Assembly: GCF_014385065.1 (NCBI RefSeq)
Contig: NZ_JACRTA010000001.1
Span: 868,001 to 932,000, forward strand
Direction of reading: 5' to 3'
DNA: 64,000 bases
DNA from: Lentihominibacter hominis
Lineage (GTDB): Bacteria; Bacillota; Clostridia; Peptostreptococcales; Anaerovoracaceae
Shown in pieces: positions 28,235-36,549 of the stretch. How positions within the stretch are numbered: position 1 is the stretch's first letter; the number at the start of each line of letters is the position of its first letter. A model generated the notes under the pieces. It did not search any database. It had not been told where the DNA came from and was given only the letters and a program-made list of their open reading frames with translations. The translations under genes were made by a program, and so were the position numbers.

Positions 28235-29509
28235 TTACACCTCGTATACTTCCCCGCCTAAGGCAGCGAAATCTTCAAAAAATGTAGGATATGATTTGTT
28301 TACGGCTTCTGCGCCATATATTATTACAGGGTGGTGGCAGGCACAGGAAGCGATGGCAGCAGACATAACAATTCTGTGATCGTTATGTCCTGATATCTGC
28401 CCTCCTATCAGTCGTCGGCGCCCAGTAACAGATAGTCCCGAACCGCCGTCAGTTATATCAGCGCCCAGTTTTGACAAAACATCAAAAACTGTATGGAGGC
28501 GGTCTGATTCTTTTATCCTGAGCCTCTCAGCATTGGTTATAAGCGATGTTCCTTCTGACAGGGACATCACTGTAGCAAGGATAGGAACCAGATCAGGTAT
28601 CTGTGATACATTTATTTCGCAGGAGGTAAGATTATGCCCTGTGCATTTTATTGTGCTTAAGGAGTCATCTGTTGTTTGTATTTTCAGCTCTGCTCCCATA
28701 TTTTCAAGTATGCCGGCAATTTGTTTATCTCTTTGGGAAGAAGCAAGATCGAGCCCGCATAAGGTCACATCGCCGCCCAGTGCGCCGCCGGCCAGCCAGA
28801 ATGCAGCATTTGACCAGTCACACTGAATAGAGGTTGTTTCCGGTTCTTTGTAAACTTGCTTCCCGTCTATTACATATATATTGAAGCCTTCTGTTGACAG
28901 TTTTTCGGTGATTTTTATTCCGAAAGCTTTAAGTACATCAAGAGTTAGATCTACATATCCCGCTGATTCCAGTTTTGTGGTGAGTGTCAATGTACTGCGG
29001 CCATCAAGGAGAGGCAGAGCGAAGAGAAGACCCGTTATAAACTGTGAGCTTACATTACCGGCAAGTCTGTAGTTTCCCGGCATGAGTCTGCCCTTTACGG
29101 TACATATTTCTCTGTATTTATCCTGTGATTTGTGGAAGCGGTTCGGCGTAATGAATGTACAGCCGTGCTTTTCCATTTCTTCCTTAAGAGGAGAGATAGG
29201 TCTGTCGGGTAACTTGCCTGTTCCTATGAATACTGCTTCGTCTTTTAGGGCCATGGCTACCGGAAGCATGAATCTTAATGTGGAACCGCTTTCCTTACAG
29301 TCGAGAAAGGGCATGTTTTTATCCATTTGGCTCAGACAGTTTTTTGTCGCCTCTATGTCTTGTGAAAAAGAGGGTATGTGTTGGTTTCTGTTATCTCCGC
29401 TTTGAAGGTATGCTAATTTCTGTGCTATAAGGAGCCTGTGTGCATGGGATTTTGACGGAGGGGCGTGAAGTGTTCCTTTTAATTTTTTAGGGATGATTTT
29501 TACATTCAT
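28235..29509 (-). CDS. aroA: 3-phosphoshikimate 1-carboxyvinyltransferase (EPSP synthase)
   Basis: A 424-residue enzyme that adds enolpyruvate from PEP to shikimate-3-phosphate. The PSKSHAHR motif near residues 18-25 carries the substrate-binding Lys, Ser and Arg. GSTLRFMLPVA contains the PEP-loop pattern, and RIKESDRL and DHRIVMS appear near the C-terminus. The loop GSTLRFM has Ser-Thr where glyphosate-sensitive class I enzymes have G-N-A-G-T-A, so the enzyme belongs to a divergent class; sensitivity cannot be deduced. It lies 3 bp after aroB. Confidence 0.95.
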   Translation of the reverse strand: MNVKIIPKKLKGTLHAPPSKSHAHRLLIAQKLAYLQSGDNRNQHIPSFSQDIEATKNCLSQMDKNMPFLDCKESGSTLRFMLPVAMALKDEAVFIGTGKLPDRPISPLKEEMEKHGCTFITPNRFHKSQDKYREICTVKGRLMPGNYRLAGNVSSQFITGLLFALPLLDGRSTLTLTTKLESAGYVDLTLDVLKAFGIKITEKLSTEGFNIYVIDGKQVYKEPETTSIQCDWSNAAFWLAGGALGGDVTLCGLDLASSQRDKQIAGILENMGAELKIQTTDDSLSTIKCTGHNLTSCEINVSQIPDLVPILATVMSLSEGTSLITNAERLRIKESDRLHTVFDVLSKLGADITDGGSGLSVTGRRRLIGGQISGHNDHRIVMSAAIASCACHHPVIIYGAEAVNKSYPTFFEDFAALGGEVYEV

Positions 29510-29512
29510 GTG

Positions 29513-30607
29513 TCACATTCCTTTCAGAGCATCCATGCCACAGGTTATAAATTCTTCAAGATCGTCTGTGGCAATAGTTTTTAAGCGGCATTTTCCTATT
29601 GATTCAGGAATTACTAAAGTTATTTTATTACCTCGTATTTTTTTATCTTGCAAAGCAGCTTCCGTAAGCTGGGAAGGTGAATATGGACAGTCAAGAGGAA
29701 AGTTGAATTTTTTTAGGATTTCTAAGATTTTGCCTGCGCATGGAACTGATGTCCATGCCATTTCGTCTGCAGCAGCGGAGACTATAGCCATGCCTTTAGC
29801 TACTGCGTGGCCGTGGCTTATACGATAATTACTGCATTTTTCTATGGCATGAGCCAGAGTATGCCCGAAGTTGAGGAGCTGCCTGCTGCCATTATCCCTT
29901 TCATCTTCTTCTACGACTTTCCTTTTTACTTCGACAGCTTTTGCTGCCAATTGTGTAAGAAATCGGTTATCGCCGATAGATATATTGTTTTCTGCTTCAT
30001 CAATAATAGTTTTGTCATTGATGAAACCGGCCTTGATTGTTTCGGCAATACCATCAAGAATCATATGCTGCGGCAGACTTTGCAGAACCTGAGGATCAAA
30101 TATAACCAGAGAAGGCTGCCAGAATGCACCTGCCAGATTTTTCCCTGCTTTCAGATTTACGCCTGTTTTTCCCCCAACCGATGAATCTACCGTGGCAAGT
30201 AATGTAGTAGGTATTTGTATATAGTCAATCCCTCTGAGAAAAGAAGCGGCTGAAAAACCTGTAACATCACCTACAATACCGCCTCCCAGCGCAATCAGAG
30301 CATCACTTCGTGAAAATTTATTGTCAGCCAGATAATCCAGTATTGCTGTTACGGTACTCATAGTTTTATTGGATTCGCCGCCTTCAAAAACATATTTGTA
30401 GAGGCGGAATCCTGCTTGTGACAGGTTTTGCCATAGTATGCCGGACTCTTTGCCGTAGAAAGAATTCACCGTTTTATCTGTGATTATACATAGTTTTCTG
30501 TCGCTTTTTATCTCTGCTTGGCTCAGTAGCTCTGCTGCCTTGTTTAAAGCATTCTGTTCCATTATAACGTCATATTTTTTTGATGCGGAAACAGTAATCT
30601 TTATCAT
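29513..30607 (-). CDS. aroB: 3-dehydroquinate synthase
   Basis: A 364-residue NAD- and Zn-dependent enzyme that cyclises DAHP to 3-dehydroquinate. The GGGIVGDVTGFSAASFLRG segment and the IPTTLLATVDSSVGGKTGVN block are textbook. Zn ligands are visible in GFINDKT..E, LNFGHTLAHAIE and SHGHAVAKGM. The start ATG at 30607 follows AGAAAGG. A stem-forming repeat at 30628-30672 lies just upstream, between tyrA and aroB. Confidence 0.96.
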   Translation of the reverse strand: MIKITVSASKKYDVIMEQNALNKAAELLSQAEIKSDRKLCIITDKTVNSFYGKESGILWQNLSQAGFRLYKYVFEGGESNKTMSTVTAILDYLADNKFSRSDALIALGGGIVGDVTGFSAASFLRGIDYIQIPTTLLATVDSSVGGKTGVNLKAGKNLAGAFWQPSLVIFDPQVLQSLPQHMILDGIAETIKAGFINDKTIIDEAENNISIGDNRFLTQLAAKAVEVKRKVVEEDERDNGSRQLLNFGHTLAHAIEKCSNYRISHGHAVAKGMAIVSAAADEMAWTSVPCAGKILEILKKFNFPLDCPYSPSQLTEAALQDKKIRGNKITLVIPESIGKCRLKTIATDDLEEFITCGMDALKGM

Positions 30608-30627
30608 AAAAATCTCATAGCCTTTCT

Positions 30628-30672
30628 GCCCACATGTAAGTATATCAGGATCTAAAAGCGCTTATAGTGGGC
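30628..30672 (-). other. stem-forming repeat in the tyrA-aroB gap
   Basis: GCCCAC (30628-30633) and GTGGGC (30667-30672) can pair around a 33-nt loop with an inner TAAG/CTTA. There is no U-tract, so it is not a terminator. It could set mRNA processing or stability between aroF-tyrA and the downstream cistrons. Confidence 0.35.
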
Positions 30673-30701
30673 ATATAAGGCAAGATCCATATACGGAACA
30701 A

Positions 30702-31541
30702 TTAGAATATTTCCCCGTCAATAACAGCTTTTTTTTCTCTGCCGTCTTTTAGCAGGGCCTTTAGGGTCTCGCTGTCTTTTGATTTGATTGCGTCGCTGTA
30801 TGCTTTCAGATTATCTATCAATGTATCTATCTCATTTGTAAGATTTTCCGGATTCTCAAGAAAAAGTTCAGTCCACATATCTTCATTAAGTTTTGCCACT
30901 CTGGTAAGGTCTTTATAGCTTCCTGCCGAGAATCCTGAATGTTCCCGAGCAGTAGGACTTTTTATATATGCGTTGGAGACTACATGGGCAAGCTGTGAAG
31001 TGAAAGCGATTTTCCTATCGTGTTCTTCAGGGGTGGTTATTTCTATATTAGTGAAACCTATGGAAGTAAACAGATCTTTCAGCTTGCTCATGCTTTCTAT
31101 CGGACCTTTAGTAGTGGTAAATACCATAGATGCATTGTTGAACAATGATTTTTTGGCATAAGTAAATCCCGAATGTTCCAGACCCGCCATGGGATGACCG
31201 CCTATAAAGAGGAATCCTTTTTCTTCCGACAGAGGTATAAGTTCATCGCAGACAAGTGTTTTTATACCACAGCAATCTGTAACAATGCTGCCCTTTTTAA
31301 AGAGATCTGCGTGATTTTTTACGTAATCCACAGCAGCTTGCGGATATAGCGCTACGATAACAATATCGCACTGCGGCAGCAGTTTGTCGGTCAAAGGCTG
31401 TTCTATGGCGTTGACAAGCACAGCCTTTTTGACTACCTGATCGGAAATATCATATCCGTATACTGTATTATCCGTGTTCTGGCTTATAGCTTTGGCAAGA
31501 GATCCTCCGATGAGACCTAATCCTATTATTCCTATTTCCAT
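30702..31541 (-). CDS. tyrA: prephenate dehydrogenase
   Basis: A 279-residue NAD-dependent enzyme converting prephenate to 4-hydroxyphenylpyruvate on the way to Tyr. The Rossmann motif GLGLIGGSLAKAI is at residues 7-19, GGHPMAGLEHSG near 115-126 carries the catalytic His, and TSQLAHVVSNAY is the second conserved block. No ACT domain is fused, so Tyr feedback at this enzyme is not evident. It is 9 bp downstream of aroF in the same operon. Confidence 0.94.
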   Translation of the reverse strand: MEIGIIGLGLIGGSLAKAISQNTDNTVYGYDISDQVVKKAVLVNAIEQPLTDKLLPQCDIVIVALYPQAAVDYVKNHADLFKKGSIVTDCCGIKTLVCDELIPLSEEKGFLFIGGHPMAGLEHSGFTYAKKSLFNNASMVFTTTKGPIESMSKLKDLFTSIGFTNIEITTPEEHDRKIAFTSQLAHVVSNAYIKSPTAREHSGFSAGSYKDLTRVAKLNEDMWTELFLENPENLTNEIDTLIDNLKAYSDAIKSKDSETLKALLKDGREKKAVIDGEIF

Positions 31542-31550
31542 AATAGCACC

Positions 31551-32561
31551 TTATCCTTTGTAAGCCAGAGGTCTTATAAGATTTACTGCTTCCATGACGT
31601 CGGCAAATGCTTCCGGAGTAAGGGATTGTGCACCGTCGCAAAGGGCGGCAGACGGATTATTGTGTACTTCTATCATAAGACCGTCAGCGCCTGCTGCCGT
31701 TGCTGCCATAGCCATTGGTTTTACGAGACTTGCTATACCTGTAGCATGACTCGGGTCGACTACGATAGGAAGGTGGGTCATTGTTTTGAGAAGAGGTATG
31801 GCTGCGAGGTCAAGTGTATTTCTTGTAGCTGTTTCAAATGTTCTTATGCCTCTCTCACAGAGAATGACTTTTTCATTGCCGCCTGCCATGATATATTCGG
31901 CACTCATGAGAAGTTCTTGTAATGTATTGGCAAGACCTCTTTTTAATAAAATAGGTTTATTGAGGTGTCCTACTTCTTTAAGCAGTTCAAAGTTTTGCAT
32001 ATTTCTGGCGCCGACCTGTATTACATCTACATTTTCAAAAAGCGGGAGCTGTGAAATATCCATGACTTCTGTTACGATAGGAAGCCCTGTTTTTTCTTTA
32101 GCCTCCATGAGAAGATCGATGCCTTCTGCTCTCATGCCCTGAAAGGCGTAAGGCGAAGTTCTCGGTTTAAATGCGCCGCCTCGAAGAAGTCGGGCACCGG
32201 CAGTCTTGACTTCGCGGGCAACAAGACAGATCTGATCTTCTGATTCTACTGAGCAGGGACCTGCGATGACCTGAAAATTCCCACCGCCGATTTTGATTCC
32301 ACCTGCGATCTCGACTACAGTATCTTCAGGATGGAATTTTCGGTTTACGTTTTTATAAGGTTCCTGTACACGTTTTACTGTTTCTACTATATCAAGAGAG
32401 TTGATGAGATCCATGTCCACTGCGGCGGTATCTCCTACAAGGCCCATGATGGTAGCAGACTGACCTTGGCTGAAGTGTATGTCAAGTCCCATACTCTTTA
32501 GCCATGATACTAAATTATCCAATTGTTTTTGATCCGGGTTATCTTTTAATACAACAATCAT
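31551..32561 (-). CDS. aroF: 3-deoxy-7-phosphoheptulonate synthase, type I-beta with N-terminal regulatory domain
   Basis: First enzyme of the shikimate pathway, condensing PEP and erythrose-4-phosphate. The 336-residue protein has an N-terminal ferredoxin-like/ACT-like domain (about residues 1-75), as in the Thermotoga-type enzyme, where it mediates Tyr/Phe inhibition. The barrel follows, with VIAGPCSVES, GGAFKPRTSPYAFQG, LKRGLANTLQELL and VVDPSHATG. It is the first structural gene of the aro operon and sits 73 bp after an intrinsic terminator and leader peptide (32634-32790), so its transcription is probably attenuated. Confidence 0.95.
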   Translation of the reverse strand: MIVVLKDNPDQKQLDNLVSWLKSMGLDIHFSQGQSATIMGLVGDTAAVDMDLINSLDIVETVKRVQEPYKNVNRKFHPEDTVVEIAGGIKIGGGNFQVIAGPCSVESEDQICLVAREVKTAGARLLRGGAFKPRTSPYAFQGMRAEGIDLLMEAKEKTGLPIVTEVMDISQLPLFENVDVIQVGARNMQNFELLKEVGHLNKPILLKRGLANTLQELLMSAEYIMAGGNEKVILCERGIRTFETATRNTLDLAAIPLLKTMTHLPIVVDPSHATGIASLVKPMAMAATAAGADGLMIEVHNNPSAALCDGAQSLTPEAFADVMEAVNLIRPLAYKG

Positions 32562-32633
32562 TTTTTACCTTCTTTCTTTTATACAGGAAATATCTGTTTC
32601 GATCTTTCCGTAATAATTGTGTTGTTTTTCGTT

Positions 32634-32665
32634 AAAAAAAATCCGCAAGTGAATTTCACTTGCGG
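32634..32665 (-). terminator. attenuator terminator of the aro operon
   Basis: On the minus strand CCGCAAGTG pairs with CACTTGCGG (32665-32643) and is followed by eight T residues. GAAATTCACTT inside this hairpin (32657-32647) can instead pair over 11 bp with AGGTGAATTTC inside the leader-peptide gene (32729-32719), forming an antiterminator. The two structures exclude each other. Confidence 0.85.
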
Positions 32666-32703
32666 AAGCTTTGTAAACTAAGTTTCGTTTTAGTCCAGAC
32701 CAG

Positions 32704-32790
32704 CTATCTCATTGCAGCGAAATTCACCTTACCTCTAAAGAAAGTAAAGTAAAAGTAAAAATATTCAGCTGCAAATGATCTGATTAACAT
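32704..32790 (-). CDS. aro operon leader peptide rich in Phe and Tyr
   Basis: A 28-codon frame with ATG at 32790 behind AGAGGA. Residues 9-18 read EYFYFYFTFF; in all, 7 of 28 residues are Phe and 3 Tyr. It ends with TAG at 32704-32706, just before the attenuator hairpin. The codons around residues 20-24 form the antiterminator segment. A ribosome stalled at the Tyr/Phe run would leave that segment free, while a ribosome reaching the stop would cover it. This is the layout of E. coli pheL-type attenuation, which is unusual for Firmicutes, where T-boxes are commoner. No homology search was possible. Confidence 0.85.
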   Translation of the reverse strand: MLIRSFAAEYFYFYFTFFRGKVNFAAMR

Positions 32791-32832
32791 AATTCTGTCC
32801 TCTGTATAAATATTTATGCATGAAATATGGTT

Positions 32833-32849
32833 AAACATACATCATGTTT
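32833..32849. promoter_or_regulatory. short dyad upstream of the aro leader
   Basis: AAACAT (32833-32838) and ATGTTT (32844-32849) flank five bases, about 45 bp upstream of the leader-peptide ATG, where an operator or promoter could lie. No convincing -35/-10 pair was found. Confidence 0.25.
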
Positions 32850-32997
32850 GTAACGATTTTAACACTTTGAAAATCCGCTGTAAAGGATTTTTTAAAAACT
32901 TTTTTAAAATATCGCAGACCACTGTAAAATTTATAGATGTGGGCCGCGCCCGTATATATATTTTCGGCAAACAAAGACTCTGCCATTAAGTTAGACA

Positions 32998-33026
32998 TTG
33001 ACTTAAAAAACCGTCAGGGCTATAAT
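32998..33026 (+). promoter_or_regulatory. strong sigma-A promoter of the UPF0251 gene
   Basis: TTGACT (32998-33003) and TATAAT (33021-33026) are exactly 17 bp apart, 45 bp upstream of the UPF0251 start. This argues against the longer reading of that gene, which would begin upstream of this promoter. Confidence 0.7.
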
Positions 33027-33071
33027 CGTGACATAAGTCAGAAACCTCATGAGGAAAGGTGGAATAGATTC

Positions 33072-33419
33072 ATGCCAAGACCTAAGAAATGCAGAAGAAT
33101 ATGTGCTATACCGGAGAACAGGGGATTTGGTCCGCTGGATAAGGACCCTGATGATACAGTGGAAATGACACTTGATGAATATGAAACGATACGTCTTATA
33201 GATCTTCTTGGTCATACCCAGGAGACTTGTGCGCAGCAGATGGGTGTGGCAAGGACCACAGTTCAGGCCTCATATAACGAGGCGAGAAAGAAGTTGGCGC
33301 AGGTTTTAATAGAGGGTAAATTTCTTGTTATAAAAGGGGGAAACTACGTGGTTTGCCCAAAGGCTGCAAACTGCAGGAATAAACGAGGCTGCGGTAAAAG
33401 CGGATGCTGTGATAAATAG
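33072..33419 (+). CDS. UPF0251 (DUF134) HTH protein
   Basis: A 115-residue protein starting MPRPKKCRRI, the conserved opening of the UPF0251/DUF134 family. A sigma-70 region 4-like helix-turn-helix follows (GHTQETCAQQMGVARTTVQA), with a Cys-rich tail (CPKAANCRNKRGCGKSGCC) that may bind a metal or Fe-S cluster. Relatives are often encoded next to nitrogenase-cofactor-like proteins and are thought to be DNA-binding regulators; the target is unknown. ATG at 33072 is chosen because of the GGAAAGG upstream and the promoter at 32998-33026. A terminator follows. Confidence 0.88.
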   Translation: MPRPKKCRRICAIPENRGFGPLDKDPDDTVEMTLDEYETIRLIDLLGHTQETCAQQMGVARTTVQASYNEARKKLAQVLIEGKFLVIKGGNYVVCPKAANCRNKRGCGKSGCCDK

Positions 33420-33470
33420 AGACCGTTTTAAAGAGATAAAATAATTTGAAAGAATTGTTTAATAAAGAAT

Positions 33471-33494
33471 CTCCCAAAGCAATTGCTTTGGGAG
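33471..33494. terminator. bidirectional terminator between UPF0251 and htrA
   Basis: CTCCCAAAGCAA/TTGCTTTGGGAG is a perfect 24-bp palindrome lying between the two convergent genes, with A-rich and T-rich flanks. Confidence 0.75.
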
Positions 33495-33504
33495 ATTTCC
33501 TATC

Positions 33505-34992
33505 TTATGAAGCCGTTTTTTCTTCAAGTTCCAGAGTTATATCCATGGTCTGACCGTTTCGTATTATTGTGTATTTTAATTTGTCTCCTACTTTATGAGA
33601 TGTCACTATAGATGAAAGCTCATTGAATGAAGTTATTTCCGTTCCATCTACCGAGACTACTCTGTCTCCTTTCTGAAAGCCTGCATTCTTTGCGTTGGTA
33701 CCGTCAACTGAAGCGATGTACACGTTAGCAGTACTCTGGCTGTTGTTGAACAGTCTGTCAACGCTGTTTTGGCCTGATGATTCAGTATATGACATTCCCG
33801 TAGACGGCTGACCGCTGACATATCCTTTATCTATGATCTGCTGGGCAACGTCTGCCGCTTTGTTTATCGGTATGGCGAATCCCAGACCTTCAACGTCAGA
33901 ACCTGATGATTTGGCTACGACGATCCCGATGAGCTGCCCATCTCCGTTAAAAAGTCCGCCGCCTGAATTGCCCGGATTTATAGAACTGTCTGTCTGAAGA
34001 AGGGTCATGGTTTTTCCGTCTATTACAAGTTCTCTGTCAAGGGCGCTTATGATTCCTGCTGTGACAGTACCGCCAAGCTCACCCAGAGGGTTTCCGATGG
34101 CAACTGCCATATCGCCTACAGCAAGCTGATCACTGTTGCCATATGTGGCCGGTGTAAGACCACTGGCATCGATCTTTAGAACTGCTACATCTGTTATGGA
34201 ATCAGTACCTACAAGTTTAGCCTCATATTCCTTTTGATCTGCTGTAGTTACGACTATTTTGCTGGCGCCTTCAATTACATGATTATTGGTAACGATGTAT
34301 CCGTCGTTTGTTATTATTACACCGCTTCCTGCGCCTTCAGTAACGTACTGCTGCATCCATGAGTCAGAGGAAACGCTTTCGGTTTTTATTTCCACGACGC
34401 TGGATTTGGCAGCTTCAGTTATTTCCTGAACTGTCATGTTGCTGCCTGTGGCATCCTCAAGCGTATATCCGGTAGTTTTGACGCTGCCGGTTTTTTCTGC
34501 GGGAGAATCATCAAAAATAGCGTTTCCCAGAGCAGCTCCGCCGAATCCCAGTGCCGCCGATAAAACAAGACAGCAGGTTATGATCAGAGCAAGGGAACGT
34601 CTTGTGAAAGTTACCGGCGGAGACGGTTTATGGGTTCTTTTCTTTTTGTGTATTTTTCCCAGACCGTTCTGATTGTCCCATGAGGCTGAGTCACCCTGTT
34701 TTGAATAATCGGGATCTCGATAACTGCTGTAATTATAATTAGTATAATTGTAATCGGAATCGATACTGTCTTTTCTGAAGTTGTCTCGTGGATCTCTGAA
34801 GCTTCCTGGCTGACGGCTGCTTTGCTGAGAAGCTGTTCCGTTCATTGTTGATTCCTGTGAGGCAGTTTGGCTGGAAAATGCTTCATTTGTGGTAGATTCC
34901 TGTGACGTTTCGTGTTCGACTGTTTCCGGATCGGGATCTTTCATTACGAAGTTAGGCTCGTAACTGGAGTTGTCTTTTTTGTAATCGTCCAT
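33505..34992 (-). CDS. htrA: HtrA/DegP-type membrane-anchored serine protease
   Basis: A 495-residue protein. A hydrophilic, Ser/Gln-rich N-terminal region (about 1-125) precedes one membrane segment at about 130-153. Then come the trypsin-like domain, with catalytic His in VTNNHVIEG near 234, Asp in ITDVAVLK near 265 and Ser in NPGNSGGGLF near 341, and a C-terminal PDZ domain from about 390. It degrades or refolds misfolded proteins outside the membrane. ATG at 34992 is used; an in-frame GTG three codons earlier is part of the GAGGTG ribosome site. Confidence 0.94.
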   Translation of the reverse strand: MDDYKKDNSSYEPNFVMKDPDPETVEHETSQESTTNEAFSSQTASQESTMNGTASQQSSRQPGSFRDPRDNFRKDSIDSDYNYTNYNYSSYRDPDYSKQGDSASWDNQNGLGKIHKKKRTHKPSPPVTFTRRSLALIITCCLVLSAALGFGGAALGNAIFDDSPAEKTGSVKTTGYTLEDATGSNMTVQEITEAAKSSVVEIKTESVSSDSWMQQYVTEGAGSGVIITNDGYIVTNNHVIEGASKIVVTTADQKEYEAKLVGTDSITDVAVLKIDASGLTPATYGNSDQLAVGDMAVAIGNPLGELGGTVTAGIISALDRELVIDGKTMTLLQTDSSINPGNSGGGLFNGDGQLIGIVVAKSSGSDVEGLGFAIPINKAADVAQQIIDKGYVSGQPSTGMSYTESSGQNSVDRLFNNSQSTANVYIASVDGTNAKNAGFQKGDRVVSVDGTEITSFNELSSIVTSHKVGDKLKYTIIRNGQTMDITLELEEKTAS

Positions 34993-35092
34993 ATATATCA
35001 CCTCATCTGCAATATTGATTGTTCTTAACCTAAATATACAAATTCATTATGTGGTTTTAGTGTTGAAAATATGTGAATATCTGTAGAAAAAG

Positions 35093-35122
35093 TTAAACAT
35101 TTGCTACATAATATGATAAAAT
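35093..35122 (+). promoter_or_regulatory. predicted promoter of hslO
   Basis: TTAAAC (35093-35098), 18 bp, then TAAAAT (35117-35122) with an upstream TG, 50 bp before the hslO start. Confidence 0.4.
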
Positions 35123-35171
35123 CGAAAGAGTATAATAAAAGCTGAAACTAATTGGAGGAAACCGTAAAATA

Positions 35172-36086
35172 ATGAGCAAAGCGATAATCGGGATAGATAA
35201 AAGTAAGTCTTACAGAGTATATATTACTATAACTACAGATATGGTGCAGAAAGCAGTGGATATTCACAATACAACTCCGGTGGCGTCCGCAGCGCTGGGA
35301 AGAGTTCTGACGGCGGCAGGGCTTATGGGTATCATGCTTAAAAATGACAAAGATAAACTTACTTTGAATTTCAAGGGCGACGGACCTGCCGGACAGATTC
35401 TTGCAACGGCTTATGGTGACGGAAGTGTCAAGGGCTATATTGCTAATGCATATGTAGATCTTCCTCTTAAAGAAAATGGCAAACTGGATGTCGGCGGATC
35501 ACTGGGAACAGGAGAGCTGACGGTTATAAAAGATCTGGGCCTGAAGGAGCCGTATATAGGAACAATCGCCCTTGTAAGCGGAGAAATTGCAGATGATCTT
35601 ACCGCATATTTTTTTGTTTCGGAACAGCAGAACTCATCAGTTGCACTGGGTGTAAAAGTGGAAAGGGACCTTTCTATAGGCGCCGCAGGAGGAATGATCA
35701 TCCAGATGCTTCCCGGAGCAGCGGAAGAGTCTATAGATATTCTTGAAAAAATGATAGGAGGTATGAAGCCGCTTACTTCATCTATAAGTGCTGTTATGGA
35801 AAATTCGGCAGGGCTGACTGAATCAGGCCTTGTCAGAAAACTAACGGAACATATTTTTGCGGAGGTACCCGATGAATATGCCCCTCAGATTCTGGAAGAA
35901 AGAGATATAAACTGGAACTGTGACTGCAGCCGGGAAAGAATGGCCAGCGCACTTGCCACTATCGGTAAAAAAGATATGAGTGAGATAATAGAAGAAGACG
36001 GGCATGCTGAACTGCAGTGCCATTTCTGTCTGAAAAAATATGATTTCAGCAAGCAGGAACTGACTGAAATATTAAATAGTATGTGA
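35172..36086 (+). CDS. hslO: Hsp33 redox-activated chaperone
   Basis: A 304-residue cytoplasmic chaperone switched on by oxidation. The N-terminal domain covers residues 1 to about 235; the C-terminal redox switch has the zinc-binding pairs CDC near residue 251 and CHFC near 283, in the spacing expected for Hsp33. GGAGG lies upstream of the ATG. For a strict anaerobe this is a likely oxidative-stress defence, and htrA, a protein-quality protease, is encoded divergently beside it. Confidence 0.95.
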   Translation: MSKAIIGIDKSKSYRVYITITTDMVQKAVDIHNTTPVASAALGRVLTAAGLMGIMLKNDKDKLTLNFKGDGPAGQILATAYGDGSVKGYIANAYVDLPLKENGKLDVGGSLGTGELTVIKDLGLKEPYIGTIALVSGEIADDLTAYFFVSEQQNSSVALGVKVERDLSIGAAGGMIIQMLPGAAEESIDILEKMIGGMKPLTSSISAVMENSAGLTESGLVRKLTEHIFAEVPDEYAPQILEERDINWNCDCSRERMASALATIGKKDMSEIIEEDGHAELQCHFCLKKYDFSKQELTEILNSM

Positions 36087-36101
36087 TTGGGGAGATAAGA
36101 A

Positions 36102-36527
36102 ATGAAAGAGATAATGATTAGGATAAAAGGCCAGCAGGCTAATGGCGAAACCGGAGAAGATTCAATGGAATTCGTTACAGAGGCCAAGCTTTATAAAAGG
36201 GGAGAAGCCATATACCTGATCTATGAGGAAAGTGAGCTGTCCGGGATCCCGGGCTGCAAAACAAGACTGAAACTCAAGGACGGTAAGGTTCAGATGAAGC
36301 GATTCGGCGAAGGTGCAGGGGCCGGAAGTGAGATAAATTTTGAAACCGGGAAACGATATACAGGGTTTTATGAGACTCCTTTCGGCGCCATTGAGATGGA
36401 AGTCTTGACTAATAAGCTGGAGAATACTTTATCGGAGCAGGGTGACGGCTATATAGATATAGACTACAGTATTAGTTTGAAGGGTTTGCTTGAGGGCAGA
36501 AACAGACTCAACATTACATTGATGTAA
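36102..36527 (+). CDS. DUF1934 (YwiB-like) beta-barrel protein
   Basis: A 141-residue protein with alternating beta strands, fitting the DUF1934 lipocalin-like family (segments EAIYLIYEESELSGIPGCKT and RYTGFYETPFGAIEM). The function is not established. It begins 15 bp after hslO with GGGGAGA in the gap, so it is probably cotranscribed. Confidence 0.8.
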   Translation: MKEIMIRIKGQQANGETGEDSMEFVTEAKLYKRGEAIYLIYEESELSGIPGCKTRLKLKDGKVQMKRFGEGAGAGSEINFETGKRYTGFYETPFGAIEMEVLTNKLENTLSEQGDGYIDIDYSISLKGLLEGRNRLNITLM

Positions 36528-36549
36528 TAAAGTCAGGAGGTAAGAGGTT

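Noticed and set aside
32634..32930. T-box leader upstream of aroF
   Set aside because: No T-box core (AGGGTGG-type sequence) or specifier-loop arrangement was found; the Phe/Tyr leader peptide explains the terminator better.
32937..33071. Longer UPF0251 reading from 32937
   Set aside because: A consensus promoter lies inside it and the family begins MPRPxK, which is at 33072.
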